Assembly (NCBI RefSeq): GCF_039539525.1
Contig: NZ_BAABDH010000105.1
Coordinates: 13,772 to 77,771 of the forward strand
DNA length: 64,000 nucleotides
Direction of reading: 5' to 3'
DNA from: Hymenobacter algoricola
GTDB lineage: Bacteria > Bacteroidota > Bacteroidia > Cytophagales > Hymenobacteraceae
Shown here: positions 22,866 to 30,328 of the stretch, in pieces
How positions within the stretch are numbered: the first letter of the stretch is position 1
Layout: each line of letters starts with the position of its first letter
Position numbers and translations under genes: made by a program
Notes under the pieces: generated by a model
Database searches by the model: none
What the model was told of the DNA's origin: nothing
Seen by the model: only the letters and a program-made list of their open reading frames with translations

Positions 22866-23153
22866 CTAGATACCGTTATAGAAGTCGATTACGTCGCCTT
22901 CCTTCACAGTTACAATTGCCTTTTTCCCGTGGGCACGACGACCGGTTACGGAGCCGCCCTTGGTGGACTTCGACTTCAATTTGCCAATGGTGCGGATCGT
23001 GCTAATGCCCGTTACCGTCACGCCATACAGCGCCTCGATTTCTTTTTTGATCTGAACCTTGTTGGCGGTACGCTCTACTGCGAAAGAGTACTGGCCTTTT
23101 TCGTTCAGGGCGGTGGCCTTTTCGGTCACGATGGGTTTCTTCAGCGTGCTCAT
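22866..23153 (-). CDS. rplW: 50S ribosomal protein L23
   Basis: 95 residues. Docking site for trigger factor and SRP at the tunnel exit. Signatures STLKKPIVTEKATALNEKGQ and ANKVQIKKEIEALYGVTV. Its ATG overlaps the rplD stop by one base, so the two are probably coupled in translation. Confidence 0.98.
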   Translation of the reverse strand: MSTLKKPIVTEKATALNEKGQYSFAVERTANKVQIKKEIEALYGVTVTGISTIRTIGKLKSKSTKGGSVTGRRAHGKKAIVTVKEGDVIDFYNGI

Positions 23154-23791
23154 TACTCAGCAGTGGTGTAGAGTTGTTCCAGCGACTTCAGGCCATCTTC
23201 CGACAGCAACAGCGTGTCCGTGTTGAGCAGATCGTGCGTGTTCAGAGCAACGGGCGTAGCCACGGTTACTTTCTGAATGTTGCGAACCGACAGCACCACG
23301 TTCTTGTCGACTTCACCGGTCACGAGCAAGGTTTTCTTGCCGTTGTCCAGCTTCAGACCCGACAGGATCGAGAGGAAATCTTTCGTTTTAGGAGCGCTCA
23401 TGGTGATGTTCTCAACCAGAGCAATTTTGCCATCCTGGGCCAGTACCGACAGAGCGGACAGACGGGCCAGGCGCTTGGTCTTTTTGTTGAGCTTGAAGCC
23501 GTAGTCACGGGGCTCGGGACCGAATACGCGGCCACCACCAATGAATACTGGCGACTTCATGCTGCCGGCGCGGGCACCGCCCGTACCTTTTTGCTTCTTG
23601 AGCTTCTTCGTGGTGCCATGCACCTCGTTGCGCTGCTTCGACTTGTGCGTGCCCTGGCGCTGGTTGGCCAGGTACTGCTTCACGTCGAGGTACATCACGT
23701 GCTCATTCGGCTCGAGGCCGAAAATGGCGTCAGACAGGGTAACCTTGCGGCCGGTGTCTTCACCTTTGATGTTAAATACTGCGAGTTCCAT
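23153..23791 (-). CDS. rplD: 50S ribosomal protein L4
   Basis: 212 residues. Tunnel-lining protein; in E. coli it also controls the S10 operon. Signatures: QRNEVHGTTKKLKKQKGTGG, GSMKSPVFIGGGRVFGPEPR and NIQKVTVATPVALNTHDLL. Starts 9 nt after rplC. Confidence 0.98.
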   Translation of the reverse strand: MELAVFNIKGEDTGRKVTLSDAIFGLEPNEHVMYLDVKQYLANQRQGTHKSKQRNEVHGTTKKLKKQKGTGGARAGSMKSPVFIGGGRVFGPEPRDYGFKLNKKTKRLARLSALSVLAQDGKIALVENITMSAPKTKDFLSILSGLKLDNGKKTLLVTGEVDKNVVLSVRNIQKVTVATPVALNTHDLLNTDTLLLSEDGLKSLEQLYTTAE

Positions 23792-23800
23792 CGTAATCGT

Positions 23801-24421
23801 CTATTTCTCGAGTACCACGTAAGAATTCTTGGCACCGGGGATAGAACCGCTCACGAGGATCAGGTTCTTGTCGGCTACCACGCGCATCACCTTCAGGTTC
23901 TGCACTTTTACCCGGTCACCGCCCATCCGACCAGCCATGCGCATTCCTTTGAATACGCGCGACGGCCACGAGCAGGCACCGATGGAACCAGGGTGACGCA
24001 GACGGTTGTGCTGACCGTGGGTCTGCCCGCCTACACCAGCGAAGTTGTAACGCTTCACAACGCCCTGGAAACCTTTGCCTTTTGAGGTGCCCACAACGTC
24101 AACAAACTCGCCTTCTTCGAAGAGGCTCGCGTCGATGGTGGCGCCTGCAGCGTAGGTCGATTCCGCGTCGAGGCGGAATTCAACCAGCTTTCTTTTGGGG
24201 GTGGTACCGGCTTTAGTGAAGTGACCTACCAGAGCTTTGGTGGTGTTCTTCACTTTTTTCTCGCCGTAGCCGATCTGAATGGCGGTGTAACCGTCATTCG
24301 CGACTGTCTTAACCTGCGTCACTACGCACGGACCCGCCTCGATGAGCGTGCAGGGAATGTTTTTCCCGTCCGGAGTGAAGAGGCTTGTCATACCGATTTT
24401 TTTACCGATGATGCCAGGCAT
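23801..24421 (-). CDS. rplC: 50S ribosomal protein L3
   Basis: 206 residues. Assembly-initiator protein reaching the peptidyl-transferase centre. Signatures: MPGIIGKKIGMTSLFTPDGK, GTSKGKGFQGVVKRYNFAGV and the RMAGRMGGDRVKVQNL segment. It heads the transcript that runs through the rest of the S10, spc and alpha genes, because rpsJ lies 1.7 kb away behind a terminator and this gene has its own promoter. Confidence 0.99.
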   Translation of the reverse strand: MPGIIGKKIGMTSLFTPDGKNIPCTLIEAGPCVVTQVKTVANDGYTAIQIGYGEKKVKNTTKALVGHFTKAGTTPKRKLVEFRLDAESTYAAGATIDASLFEEGEFVDVVGTSKGKGFQGVVKRYNFAGVGGQTHGQHNRLRHPGSIGACSWPSRVFKGMRMAGRMGGDRVKVQNLKVMRVVADKNLILVSGSIPGAKNSYVVLEK

Positions 24422-24485
24422 TCTGTTATGTTTTATGAAAGACGCAAAAAGAAAACGCCCAAATGACGTTTTCGCAATGGGAGTG

Positions 24486-24493
24486 CAAAGCTA
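24486..24493 (-). promoter_or_regulatory. -7 box (TAGCTTTG) of the rplC transcript
   Basis: TAGCTTTG on the minus strand, about 65 nt before the rplC start; transcription would begin near 24480. The -33 position (24513-24517) reads TTTCTG, a weak match. It should serve the long rplC-rplQ transcript. Confidence 0.6.
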
Positions 24494-24522
24494 GGAAAAT
24501 ATAGGACAGAAATCTAACCCGG

Positions 24523-24541
24523 CTCTGAAATATTTTCAGAG
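24523..24541. promoter_or_regulatory. Perfect palindrome upstream of the rplC promoter
   Basis: CTCTGAAA-TAT-TTTCAGAG, 8-bp arms with a 3-nt centre, about 30 bp upstream of the -7 box. It has the size and symmetry of a binding site for a dimeric regulator. No T-run follows, and the stop of the upstream gene is 168 nt away, so a terminator is unlikely. The rest of the 24422-24708 gap shows nothing else. Confidence 0.45.
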
Positions 24542-24708
24542 TCACGTAGTTGCCTATTGAAAGTAGCTATTTACTGGCCGTCAGTCCGTTCTACTTGAGG
24601 GCACTGCTTACAGGGGTAGGAAAAGCCGTAGCAAAACCTGTTGCTTGGCCAGCCGGGACGCTGCACTGGTTATAAATAGTCCAATAACGGGCAGTGAGGC
24701 CCGCCTCC

Positions 24709-25989
24709 CTAAGCCGGTCGCCAGTGCTCTTCTCCTTCTACTGCCGGCAACAGACCATTCAGACTCAGCAGCAGGAAAAACAGGGAGAAGGTCAGCCCGA
24801 TTTGGGTTTCCAGCGTGTACTCCACCAAAAAGGAAAGTGTGACTAAAGCGTACTGGGCGACCAGCAGCGGCGCAAACCGTGGGGCAGCCCACAGGGCCGG
24901 ATAATAAAAGCAGAGCGTGAAAAGCAGCGTACCCAGCAAGCCGAAAGCCACCAGGTCGTAAATAAACTGGTTGTGCGGCAGTAGGAAGGAGCTTTCTTCA
25001 ATCTCGGGATAGTTCTGCCGGAACTGCTTAGCCATTTCATCCGGCATGTCCGCCTTCCCTATTCCGACTACCGGACTTTGCTGCATGATGGCCCAAGCCG
25101 CTTTATAGGAGTACACCCTTGCTACCAGGGAATAGTTATTCGCCGCCTGCGTGTCATGCACCTTACCCAGGTCTTCCTGGGTATTAGTGAACTTGTTCCG
25201 GAAAGTCGGGAAACATAGGTAGCTGACGGCCGGCAGCAGCAGCAGGCAGGCAGCCAAGTAGGTGGCCCGGCGGTACTGCTTGGCCCGGAAAACCAGCCAC
25301 AGGAAGTACAGCCCCCCTACCGCGTAGAGCGTAACCAGTCCGCTGCGCACGGCCAGCATGTGCTGAAACAAGGCCAGGTAAATCACGGCGACTAGCAACC
25401 CTACCCGCCACAAGGCGGAGTTGTTGCCCCAGTACAGCAGCACGACCCCAGCGGCCACGGCCAGCGTCACCATCAGGCTGAACCGGATATGGTCGGGCTC
25501 GGTGGGCATGATCTTCGAGTGCAGGTACGACTCGTTGACGGCCGCCGCGTGGAACAGGTAGTAGCCAGTGCTTATCAGCGCAGCAACAACTACGCACCCG
25601 ATAAACAGTCGCCACAGGTTCTGCAGCTTTTGCGCCGGCAGCCCGGGCAGCACCCAGAACGTCAGTGGCAGCACCACGAATGGCAGCTGCAGCACTATGT
25701 CCCGGCTATACTCCCCCAAGTTGGCGGCCTCCGTGGTCAGGCCACTGAGTAAATGGATAAAGTAGATGACGACGAAGCCGGCAAACAGTGGCCACTGCGG
25801 CCGGTTGGCTACCCGCTTATACACGGCTGCGTAGCTGATAGCCGTCAGGCCAAGGCCAACGATGCCGATACTGGGCAGAATGCGGAAGTACTTGGCTACG
25901 AACAGGCCGACAATGATGAAGGCACAAAAAAGCGTGGCCGCGTAGTGCAGCCGGGGAAGCGTGAAGGTAGAAGCCAGACGTGAGGCCAT
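24709..25989 (-). CDS. O-antigen ligase/polymerase (Wzy-type) membrane protein
   Basis: 426 residues with about eleven membrane spans. A large loop before the last spans carries VVGIGKADMPDEMAKQFRQN and LPHNQFIYDLVAFGLLG; the HNQ-containing segment is typical of the Wzy_C (O-antigen ligase/polymerase) family. These inner-membrane proteins join or polymerise surface glycans. The second such gene in this window (51537-52823) has almost the same length and shares the HNQ and LE-x-QIG segments. It is inserted between rpsJ and rplC, which are adjacent in most bacteria, and is bounded by the rpsJ terminator and the rplC promoter. Confidence 0.82.
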   Translation of the reverse strand: MASRLASTFTLPRLHYAATLFCAFIIVGLFVAKYFRILPSIGIVGLGLTAISYAAVYKRVANRPQWPLFAGFVVIYFIHLLSGLTTEAANLGEYSRDIVLQLPFVVLPLTFWVLPGLPAQKLQNLWRLFIGCVVVAALISTGYYLFHAAAVNESYLHSKIMPTEPDHIRFSLMVTLAVAAGVVLLYWGNNSALWRVGLLVAVIYLALFQHMLAVRSGLVTLYAVGGLYFLWLVFRAKQYRRATYLAACLLLLPAVSYLCFPTFRNKFTNTQEDLGKVHDTQAANNYSLVARVYSYKAAWAIMQQSPVVGIGKADMPDEMAKQFRQNYPEIEESSFLLPHNQFIYDLVAFGLLGTLLFTLCFYYPALWAAPRFAPLLVAQYALVTLSFLVEYTLETQIGLTFSLFFLLLSLNGLLPAVEGEEHWRPA

Positions 25990-26034
25990 TCAAAGGGGGT
26001 AAGTAGAGCGCTAAGTTGGCAAGGATAGACAGAA

Positions 26035-26070
26035 AAACACCCCACCGGTCCGAAAACCAATGGGGTGTTT
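26035..26070 (-). terminator. Terminator after rpsJ
   Basis: Arms AAACACCCCA/TGGGGTGTTT with a partly paired loop, then TTTTTCT on the minus strand. It ends the rpsL-rpsG-fusA-rpsJ transcript before the O-antigen ligase gene. Confidence 0.88.
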
Positions 26071-26096
26071 ACCTTATTCAACGGAAAAGCCAGTCC

Positions 26097-26402
26097 TCAG
26101 ACTTTGATTTCTACGTCAACGCCGCTGGGCAGCTCAAGCTTCATCAGGGCATCTACGGTCTTCGACGAAGTCGAGTAGATGTCGACGAGACGCTTGTAGG
26201 TGCAGAGCTGAAATTGCTCCCGGGCCTTCTTGTTCACGTGGGGCGAGCGAAGAACGGTGAATTTCTCCTTGACGGTCGGCAATGGAATAGGACCGCTAAC
26301 GATAGCGCCCGTAGCCTTCACCGCCTTCACAATCTTCTCCGACGATTTGTCCACCAGGTTGTGGTCGTAGGATTTGAGTTTGATGCGAATTTTCTGATTC
26401 AT
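26097..26402 (-). CDS. rpsJ: 30S ribosomal protein S10
   Basis: 101 residues. Head protein of the 30S subunit and NusB partner in antitermination. Signatures MNQKIRIKLKSYDHNLVDKS, GPIPLPTVKEKFTVLRSPHV and the end VEIKV. It is the last gene of its transcript here; in most bacteria it is the first gene of the S10 operon. Confidence 0.99.
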   Translation of the reverse strand: MNQKIRIKLKSYDHNLVDKSSEKIVKAVKATGAIVSGPIPLPTVKEKFTVLRSPHVNKKAREQFQLCTYKRLVDIYSTSSKTVDALMKLELPSGVDVEIKV

Positions 26403-26423
26403 GTGATGTTGAGTGAAAGCGGG

Positions 26424-28568
26424 TTAGCGAATGGAGTTACCCTTCTGCTTGGCGATGATGCCTTCGGCAAGGTTTTGCGGTACCTGGTCGTAGTGCGAGA
26501 ACGTGAGCGAAGCCGAAGCCCGACCCGACGAAATCGTACGCAGCGTCGTTACGTAGCCGAACAGCTCCGACAGCGGAACGTCAGCCTTGATAACGTTCAG
26601 ACCACCTTTGGTATCCAAACCTTTCATGATACCACGACGACGGTTCAGGTCACCGGTTACGGAACCCGTGTACTCGTCGGGCGAAACTACCTCGACAGCC
26701 ATGATGGGCTCAAGCAGTTTCGGACCGGCCAAGCGGCCAGCTTCGCGGAAACCACCACGGGCAGCGAGTTCAAACGACAGCGCGTCCGAGTCAACATCGT
26801 GATAGGAACCGTAGAACAGGCGCACGCGCATACCTTCGATGGGGAAGCCGGCCAATGGGCCGTTCTTCATCGCCTCTTCGAAGCCTTTCTGAACCGGGGC
26901 AATGAATTCGCGCGGGATAACACCACCGGTGATACCGTTGACGAACTCCAGACCTGGCTTCTCCGGATCGGTTTCTTTCGGGCCCAGCTCAAACTGGATA
27001 TCCCCGAATTTACCACGACCACCGGTCTGCTTCTTGTAGGTTTCGCGGTGCTCCACCTTCTTGGTCAGAATCTCCTTGTAGGCTACCATCGGGGCACCCT
27101 GGTTGATTTCAACCTTGAACTCCCGACGCATACGGTCGATGATGATTTCAAGGTGAAGCTCACCCATGCCTTTCAGTACGGTCTGGCCCGTCTCGGGGTC
27201 CGTCTGTACTACCAGGGTAGGATCTTCTTCCACGAGTTTGGCAATGGCCATACCCATCTTATCCATGTCCGCCTGAGTTTTAGGCTCAATGGCGTAACCG
27301 ATAACGGGCTCCGGGAAGCTCATCGACTCCAGCACCACGCGCGACTTCTCGTCGGTCAGCGTGTCACCGGTTTTGATGTCTTTAAAGCCTACACCCGCCG
27401 CAATATCACCCGCCTGGATCTTATCAATCGGGTTCTGCTTGTTGGAGTGCATCTGCATCAGACGCGAAATCCGCTCCTTCTTGTTCGTGCGGTTGTTGTG
27501 CACGTACGAGCCAGCATCAAGCACGCCGCTGTAGCAGCGGAAGAAGCACAGACGACCAACGAAGGGGTCAGTGGCAATCTTGAACGCCAGGGCGGTAAAC
27601 GGCTCGCTGTTGTCGGGGTGACGAATCACCTCCGCACCAGTATCCGGATCGGTACCGATGATGGGCGGCATGTCGAGCGGCGACGGCAGGTAAGCCATTA
27701 CGCCGTCCAGCATGGACTGCACACCTTTGTTTTTGAAGGCCGAGCCGCACATTACGGGCGAGAACTTCATGTCGATAACCGCCTGGCGGATAACGACCAT
27801 CATTTCGTCGCGGGTGATGCTGTTCGGGTCTTCGAAGAATTTCTCCAGCAGACGGTCGTCGTATTCGGCAACGCTTTCCACCAGCTTCTGACGCCACTCG
27901 GCTACGGTCTCCACCAGATCCTCGGGAACCGGGATTTCGTGGTACGCCTTGCCCTGAGTTGCATCATCCCATACGATGGCCTTACCGGTCAGCAAGTCGA
28001 CAACACCCTTGAAGGTATCCTCGGCGCCGATTGGAATTTGCAGCGGTACGGGGTTAGCGCCTAGCTTGTCCTTAATCTCGGCTACGGCCTTGAAGAAGTC
28101 AGCACCGGCACGGTCCATCTTGTTGACGAAGCAGATGCGGGGCACCTTGTACTTGTCAGCCTGACGCCATACGGTCTCCGACTGGGGCTCAACACCCGAT
28201 ACGGCGCAGAACAAAGCAACGGCACCATCGAGTACGCGCAGCGAACGTTCTACTTCTACCGTGAAGTCAACGTGGCCGGGGGTGTCAATGAGGTTGATCT
28301 TGTACTGCTTGGTGTCGGCCGTCGGCTCGCCGTTGGCGTCCGTTGGGTAGTTCCAGAACGTGGTGGTAGCAGCCGAAGTGATGGTGATACCACGCTCCTG
28401 CTCCTGCTCCATCCAGTCCATCGTGGCGGCACCTTCGTGCACTTCCCCGATTTTGTGGGTCTTACCGGTATAGTAGAGAATGCGCTCCGACGTGGTGGTT
28501 TTACCAGCATCGATGTGCGCCATAATCCCGATATTCCGGAGGTATTGCAGATCTTTATTAACAGCCAT
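26424..28568 (-). CDS. fusA: Elongation factor G
   Basis: 714 residues. Translocation GTPase. G motifs: GIMAHIDAGKTTTSERIL (G1), RGITITSAATT (G2), DTPGHVDFTVEV (G3) and CFVNKMDRAGADF (G4). The C-terminal domains include GELHLEIIIDRM and the FGYVTTLRTISSGRASASL segment. It lies between rpsG and rpsJ, as in the classic str operon, and starts after a repeat-bearing gap. Confidence 0.99.
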   Translation of the reverse strand: MAVNKDLQYLRNIGIMAHIDAGKTTTSERILYYTGKTHKIGEVHEGAATMDWMEQEQERGITITSAATTTFWNYPTDANGEPTADTKQYKINLIDTPGHVDFTVEVERSLRVLDGAVALFCAVSGVEPQSETVWRQADKYKVPRICFVNKMDRAGADFFKAVAEIKDKLGANPVPLQIPIGAEDTFKGVVDLLTGKAIVWDDATQGKAYHEIPVPEDLVETVAEWRQKLVESVAEYDDRLLEKFFEDPNSITRDEMMVVIRQAVIDMKFSPVMCGSAFKNKGVQSMLDGVMAYLPSPLDMPPIIGTDPDTGAEVIRHPDNSEPFTALAFKIATDPFVGRLCFFRCYSGVLDAGSYVHNNRTNKKERISRLMQMHSNKQNPIDKIQAGDIAAGVGFKDIKTGDTLTDEKSRVVLESMSFPEPVIGYAIEPKTQADMDKMGMAIAKLVEEDPTLVVQTDPETGQTVLKGMGELHLEIIIDRMRREFKVEINQGAPMVAYKEILTKKVEHRETYKKQTGGRGKFGDIQFELGPKETDPEKPGLEFVNGITGGVIPREFIAPVQKGFEEAMKNGPLAGFPIEGMRVRLFYGSYHDVDSDALSFELAARGGFREAGRLAGPKLLEPIMAVEVVSPDEYTGSVTGDLNRRRGIMKGLDTKGGLNVIKADVPLSELFGYVTTLRTISSGRASASLTFSHYDQVPQNLAEGIIAKQKGNSIR

Positions 28569-28576
28569 GTCTAGTT

Positions 28577-28669
28577 GAATGAGTGAATGTGTGATTAGTA
28601 ACTGAGTACCCGTCGAGGTTGTGGCCTAAACCAAATCCTGAGGGTGCCCATTCACTGAAGCACTCATTT
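28577..28669. repeat. Inverted repeats in the rpsG-fusA gap
   Basis: AATGAGTGAATG near 28578-28589 is matched by CATTCACT and CACTCATT (28649-28668), separated by GAAG. The arms are built from a 7-8 nt unit related to GAATGAGT. They fill both ends of the 103-nt gap and would fold it into a hairpin. There is no T-run. The layout resembles the element between infA and rpmJ, though the unit sequence differs. Confidence 0.6.
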
Positions 28670-28671
28670 AT

Positions 28672-29139
28672 TTAGAAGCGGAAGTGCGAGAAGGCCTTGT
28701 TGGCCTCAGCCATGCGGTGGGTGTCGTCCTTCTTCTTCACGGAAGCACCTTCCCCTTTAGCCGCGGCAATGATTTCGCCAGCCAGCTTGTCCTTCATGGT
28801 TTTCTCTCCACGACGACGAGCGTACTGAATCATCCATTTAGCACCCACCGAAATACGACGGTCGGGACGAACTTCGATCGGCACCTGGAAGGTAGCACCC
28901 CCTACGCGGCGGCTCTTTACTTCGACAGTTGGCATCACGTTGTTCAGGGCCTTGCGCCACATTTCCAGGCCGTTTTCCTTCGTGCGCTGCTCAACGATTT
29001 CGCAGGCGTCGTAGAAAATGCCGTAGGCAAGGTTTTTCTTTCCGTCATACATCATGTAGTTGACGAAACGGGTTACCAGCGTCTCCTTGAACTTGGGGTC
29101 GGGCAGGAGGATGCGCTTCTTTGGTTTTGACTTTCTCAT
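28672..29139 (-). CDS. rpsG: 30S ribosomal protein S7
   Basis: 155 residues. Head-assembly protein; binds the 3' domain of 16S rRNA. Signatures MRKSKPKKRILLPDPKF, FVNYMMYDGKKNLAYGIFYD and RRVGGATFQVPIEVRPDRR. 85 nt after rpsL. Confidence 0.98.
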   Translation of the reverse strand: MRKSKPKKRILLPDPKFKETLVTRFVNYMMYDGKKNLAYGIFYDACEIVEQRTKENGLEMWRKALNNVMPTVEVKSRRVGGATFQVPIEVRPDRRISVGAKWMIQYARRRGEKTMKDKLAGEIIAAAKGEGASVKKKDDTHRMAEANKAFSHFRF

Positions 29140-29169
29140 GAGGTTAGATGTGAGCTGGTCAGCGGGAGC

Positions 29170-29201
29170 CGCGGGATAAGAACCATTTTCTATCCGACGC
29201 G
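29170..29201 (-). other. Hairpin in the rpsL-rpsG gap
   Basis: CGCGGGATA pairs with TATCCGACGCG (two unpaired bases) around a 12-nt loop, with further G-C pairing outside. No T-run. It could be a processing or autoregulatory site; nothing in the sequence decides. Confidence 0.5.
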
Positions 29202-29224
29202 GGGCCCGACGCCACTCGTATCAA

Positions 29225-29653
29225 TTACTTTTTCTTGCCGGGGGCTGGCTTGCCACCTTTGCCGGTTGCCACGGGCTGACCTGGCTTCGGACGCTTGGCG
29301 CCGTATTTCGAGCGACGCTGGGTACGACCGTTTACACCGGCGGTGTCAAGGGCACCACGGATGATGTGGTAACGTACACCGGGAAGGTCTTTCACACGAC
29401 CCCCACGGATCAGCACGATGCTGTGCTCCTGCAGGTTGTGACCTTCACCCGGGATGTAGGCGTTAACCTCTTTGCCGTTGGTGAGACGCACACGGGCCAC
29501 TTTGCGCATGGCCGAGTTCGGCTTTTTGGGCGTGGTGGTGTACACACGGGTGCATACGCCACGGCGCTGCGGGCACGAGTCAAGGGCGGGCGACTTCGAC
29601 TTCGTCGTCAGCTTCTCGCGGCCTTTTCGTACTAACTGGTTAATAGTAGGCAT
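29225..29653 (-). CDS. rpsL: 30S ribosomal protein S12
   Basis: 142 residues; E. coli S12 has 124. Decoding-centre protein. The streptomycin-region loops TTPKKPNSAMRKVARVRL and GRVKDLPGVRYH are wild type (Lys present in both), so a streptomycin-resistance substitution is not seen. The last 18 residues (PGQPVATGKGGKPAPGKKK) are a Gly/Pro/Lys-rich extension. First gene of the str transcript behind a strong promoter. Confidence 0.98.
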   Translation of the reverse strand: MPTINQLVRKGREKLTTKSKSPALDSCPQRRGVCTRVYTTTPKKPNSAMRKVARVRLTNGKEVNAYIPGEGHNLQEHSIVLIRGGRVKDLPGVRYHIIRGALDTAGVNGRTQRRSKYGAKRPKPGQPVATGKGGKPAPGKKK

Positions 29654-29702
29654 TTACGGAATGGTTTGTCAAGGAGGGTTCTCTCCCAAAAAATTAGGCT
29701 TG

Positions 29703-29734
29703 CAAAGGTATCAAAGTCAGGGTAGAATAGCAAA
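29703..29734 (-). promoter_or_regulatory. Promoter of the str transcript (rpsL-rpsG-fusA-rpsJ)
   Basis: Minus strand TTTG (complement 29731-29734), 20 nt, TACCTTTG (complement 29703-29710). This is a complete match to the Bacteroidota consensus. Transcription should start near 29697, about 44 nt before rpsL. Confidence 0.85.
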
Positions 29735-29814
29735 CGAGTTGAGATAGTTTGTTTTAGAGAAAGGGCTGGACTGCCAACAGCCGCCACCCTCCAGCTCTGA
29801 CGGCCGCTATGGGC

Positions 29815-29856
29815 CGAAAAAAAAGACCTTCGACTTGGCGCCAAAGGTCTTTTCGG
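29815..29856 (-). terminator. Terminator after the DUF3467 gene
   Basis: Arms AAAAGACCTT/AAGGTCTTTT plus flanking CCGAAAA/TTTTCGG, followed by T on the minus strand. It closes the rpoBC transcript. Confidence 0.88.
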
Positions 29857-29878
29857 TACTATCCCAACATTAGGGAGC

Positions 29879-30214
29879 TTACGCCTCCCCCATCGTGCCG
29901 CCGAAGTTCATCGGGAAGCTGGGCGAGTCGGGCTGCTGCTTGATGGGCCCGAAGCTCTGCTCGAAGCGGTCAATGTTATCGGCCAGGGCCGAGAGCAGGC
30001 GCTTGGCATGCTCGGGCGTGACGACGATGCGGGCCTTCACCTTGGCTTTGGGCAGGCCGGGCATCAGGCGGATGAAGTCGATGACAAACTCGCTGCTGCT
30101 GTGCGCAATCATGGCCAGGTTGGCGTACTCGCCTTCCGCAATTTCCTCTGACAGCTCGATGTTGATGGCGTTCGGGTCCTGCTGCGGGGCGTTGGGGTCT
30201 TGGGGCTGGTTCAT
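29879..30214 (-). CDS. DUF3467 domain protein
   Basis: 111 residues. After a Gln/Pro/Asn-rich start (NQPQDPNAPQQDPNAINIEL) the DUF3467 core follows: EIAEGEYANLAMIAHSSSEF, VIDFIRLMPGLPKAKVKARI and VTPEHAKRLLSALADNI. The family is small and soluble, and in Bacteroidota it is regularly found directly after rpoC, which is the case here. A terminator lies between (30277-30306), so it may receive only read-through. Function unknown; a link to RNA polymerase is inferred from the conserved position. Confidence 0.88.
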   Translation of the reverse strand: MNQPQDPNAPQQDPNAINIELSEEIAEGEYANLAMIAHSSSEFVIDFIRLMPGLPKAKVKARIVVTPEHAKRLLSALADNIDRFEQSFGPIKQQPDSPSFPMNFGGTMGEA

Positions 30215-30276
30215 ATCGGAAAGGTGGGTAAAGAAAGGACGGGCCCTTCGGGATTATCAAAGCTACTAAAAACAAA

Positions 30277-30306
30277 AAAGCCGACCGGATTGCTCCGGTC
30301 GGCTTT
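30277..30306 (-). terminator. Terminator after rpoC
   Basis: Perfect 13-bp arms (AAAGCCGACCGGA and complement) with a 4-nt loop, then TTTTG on the minus strand, 22 nt past the rpoC stop. Confidence 0.9.
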
Positions 30307-30328
30307 CTCATTACAAACTCACAACGGA

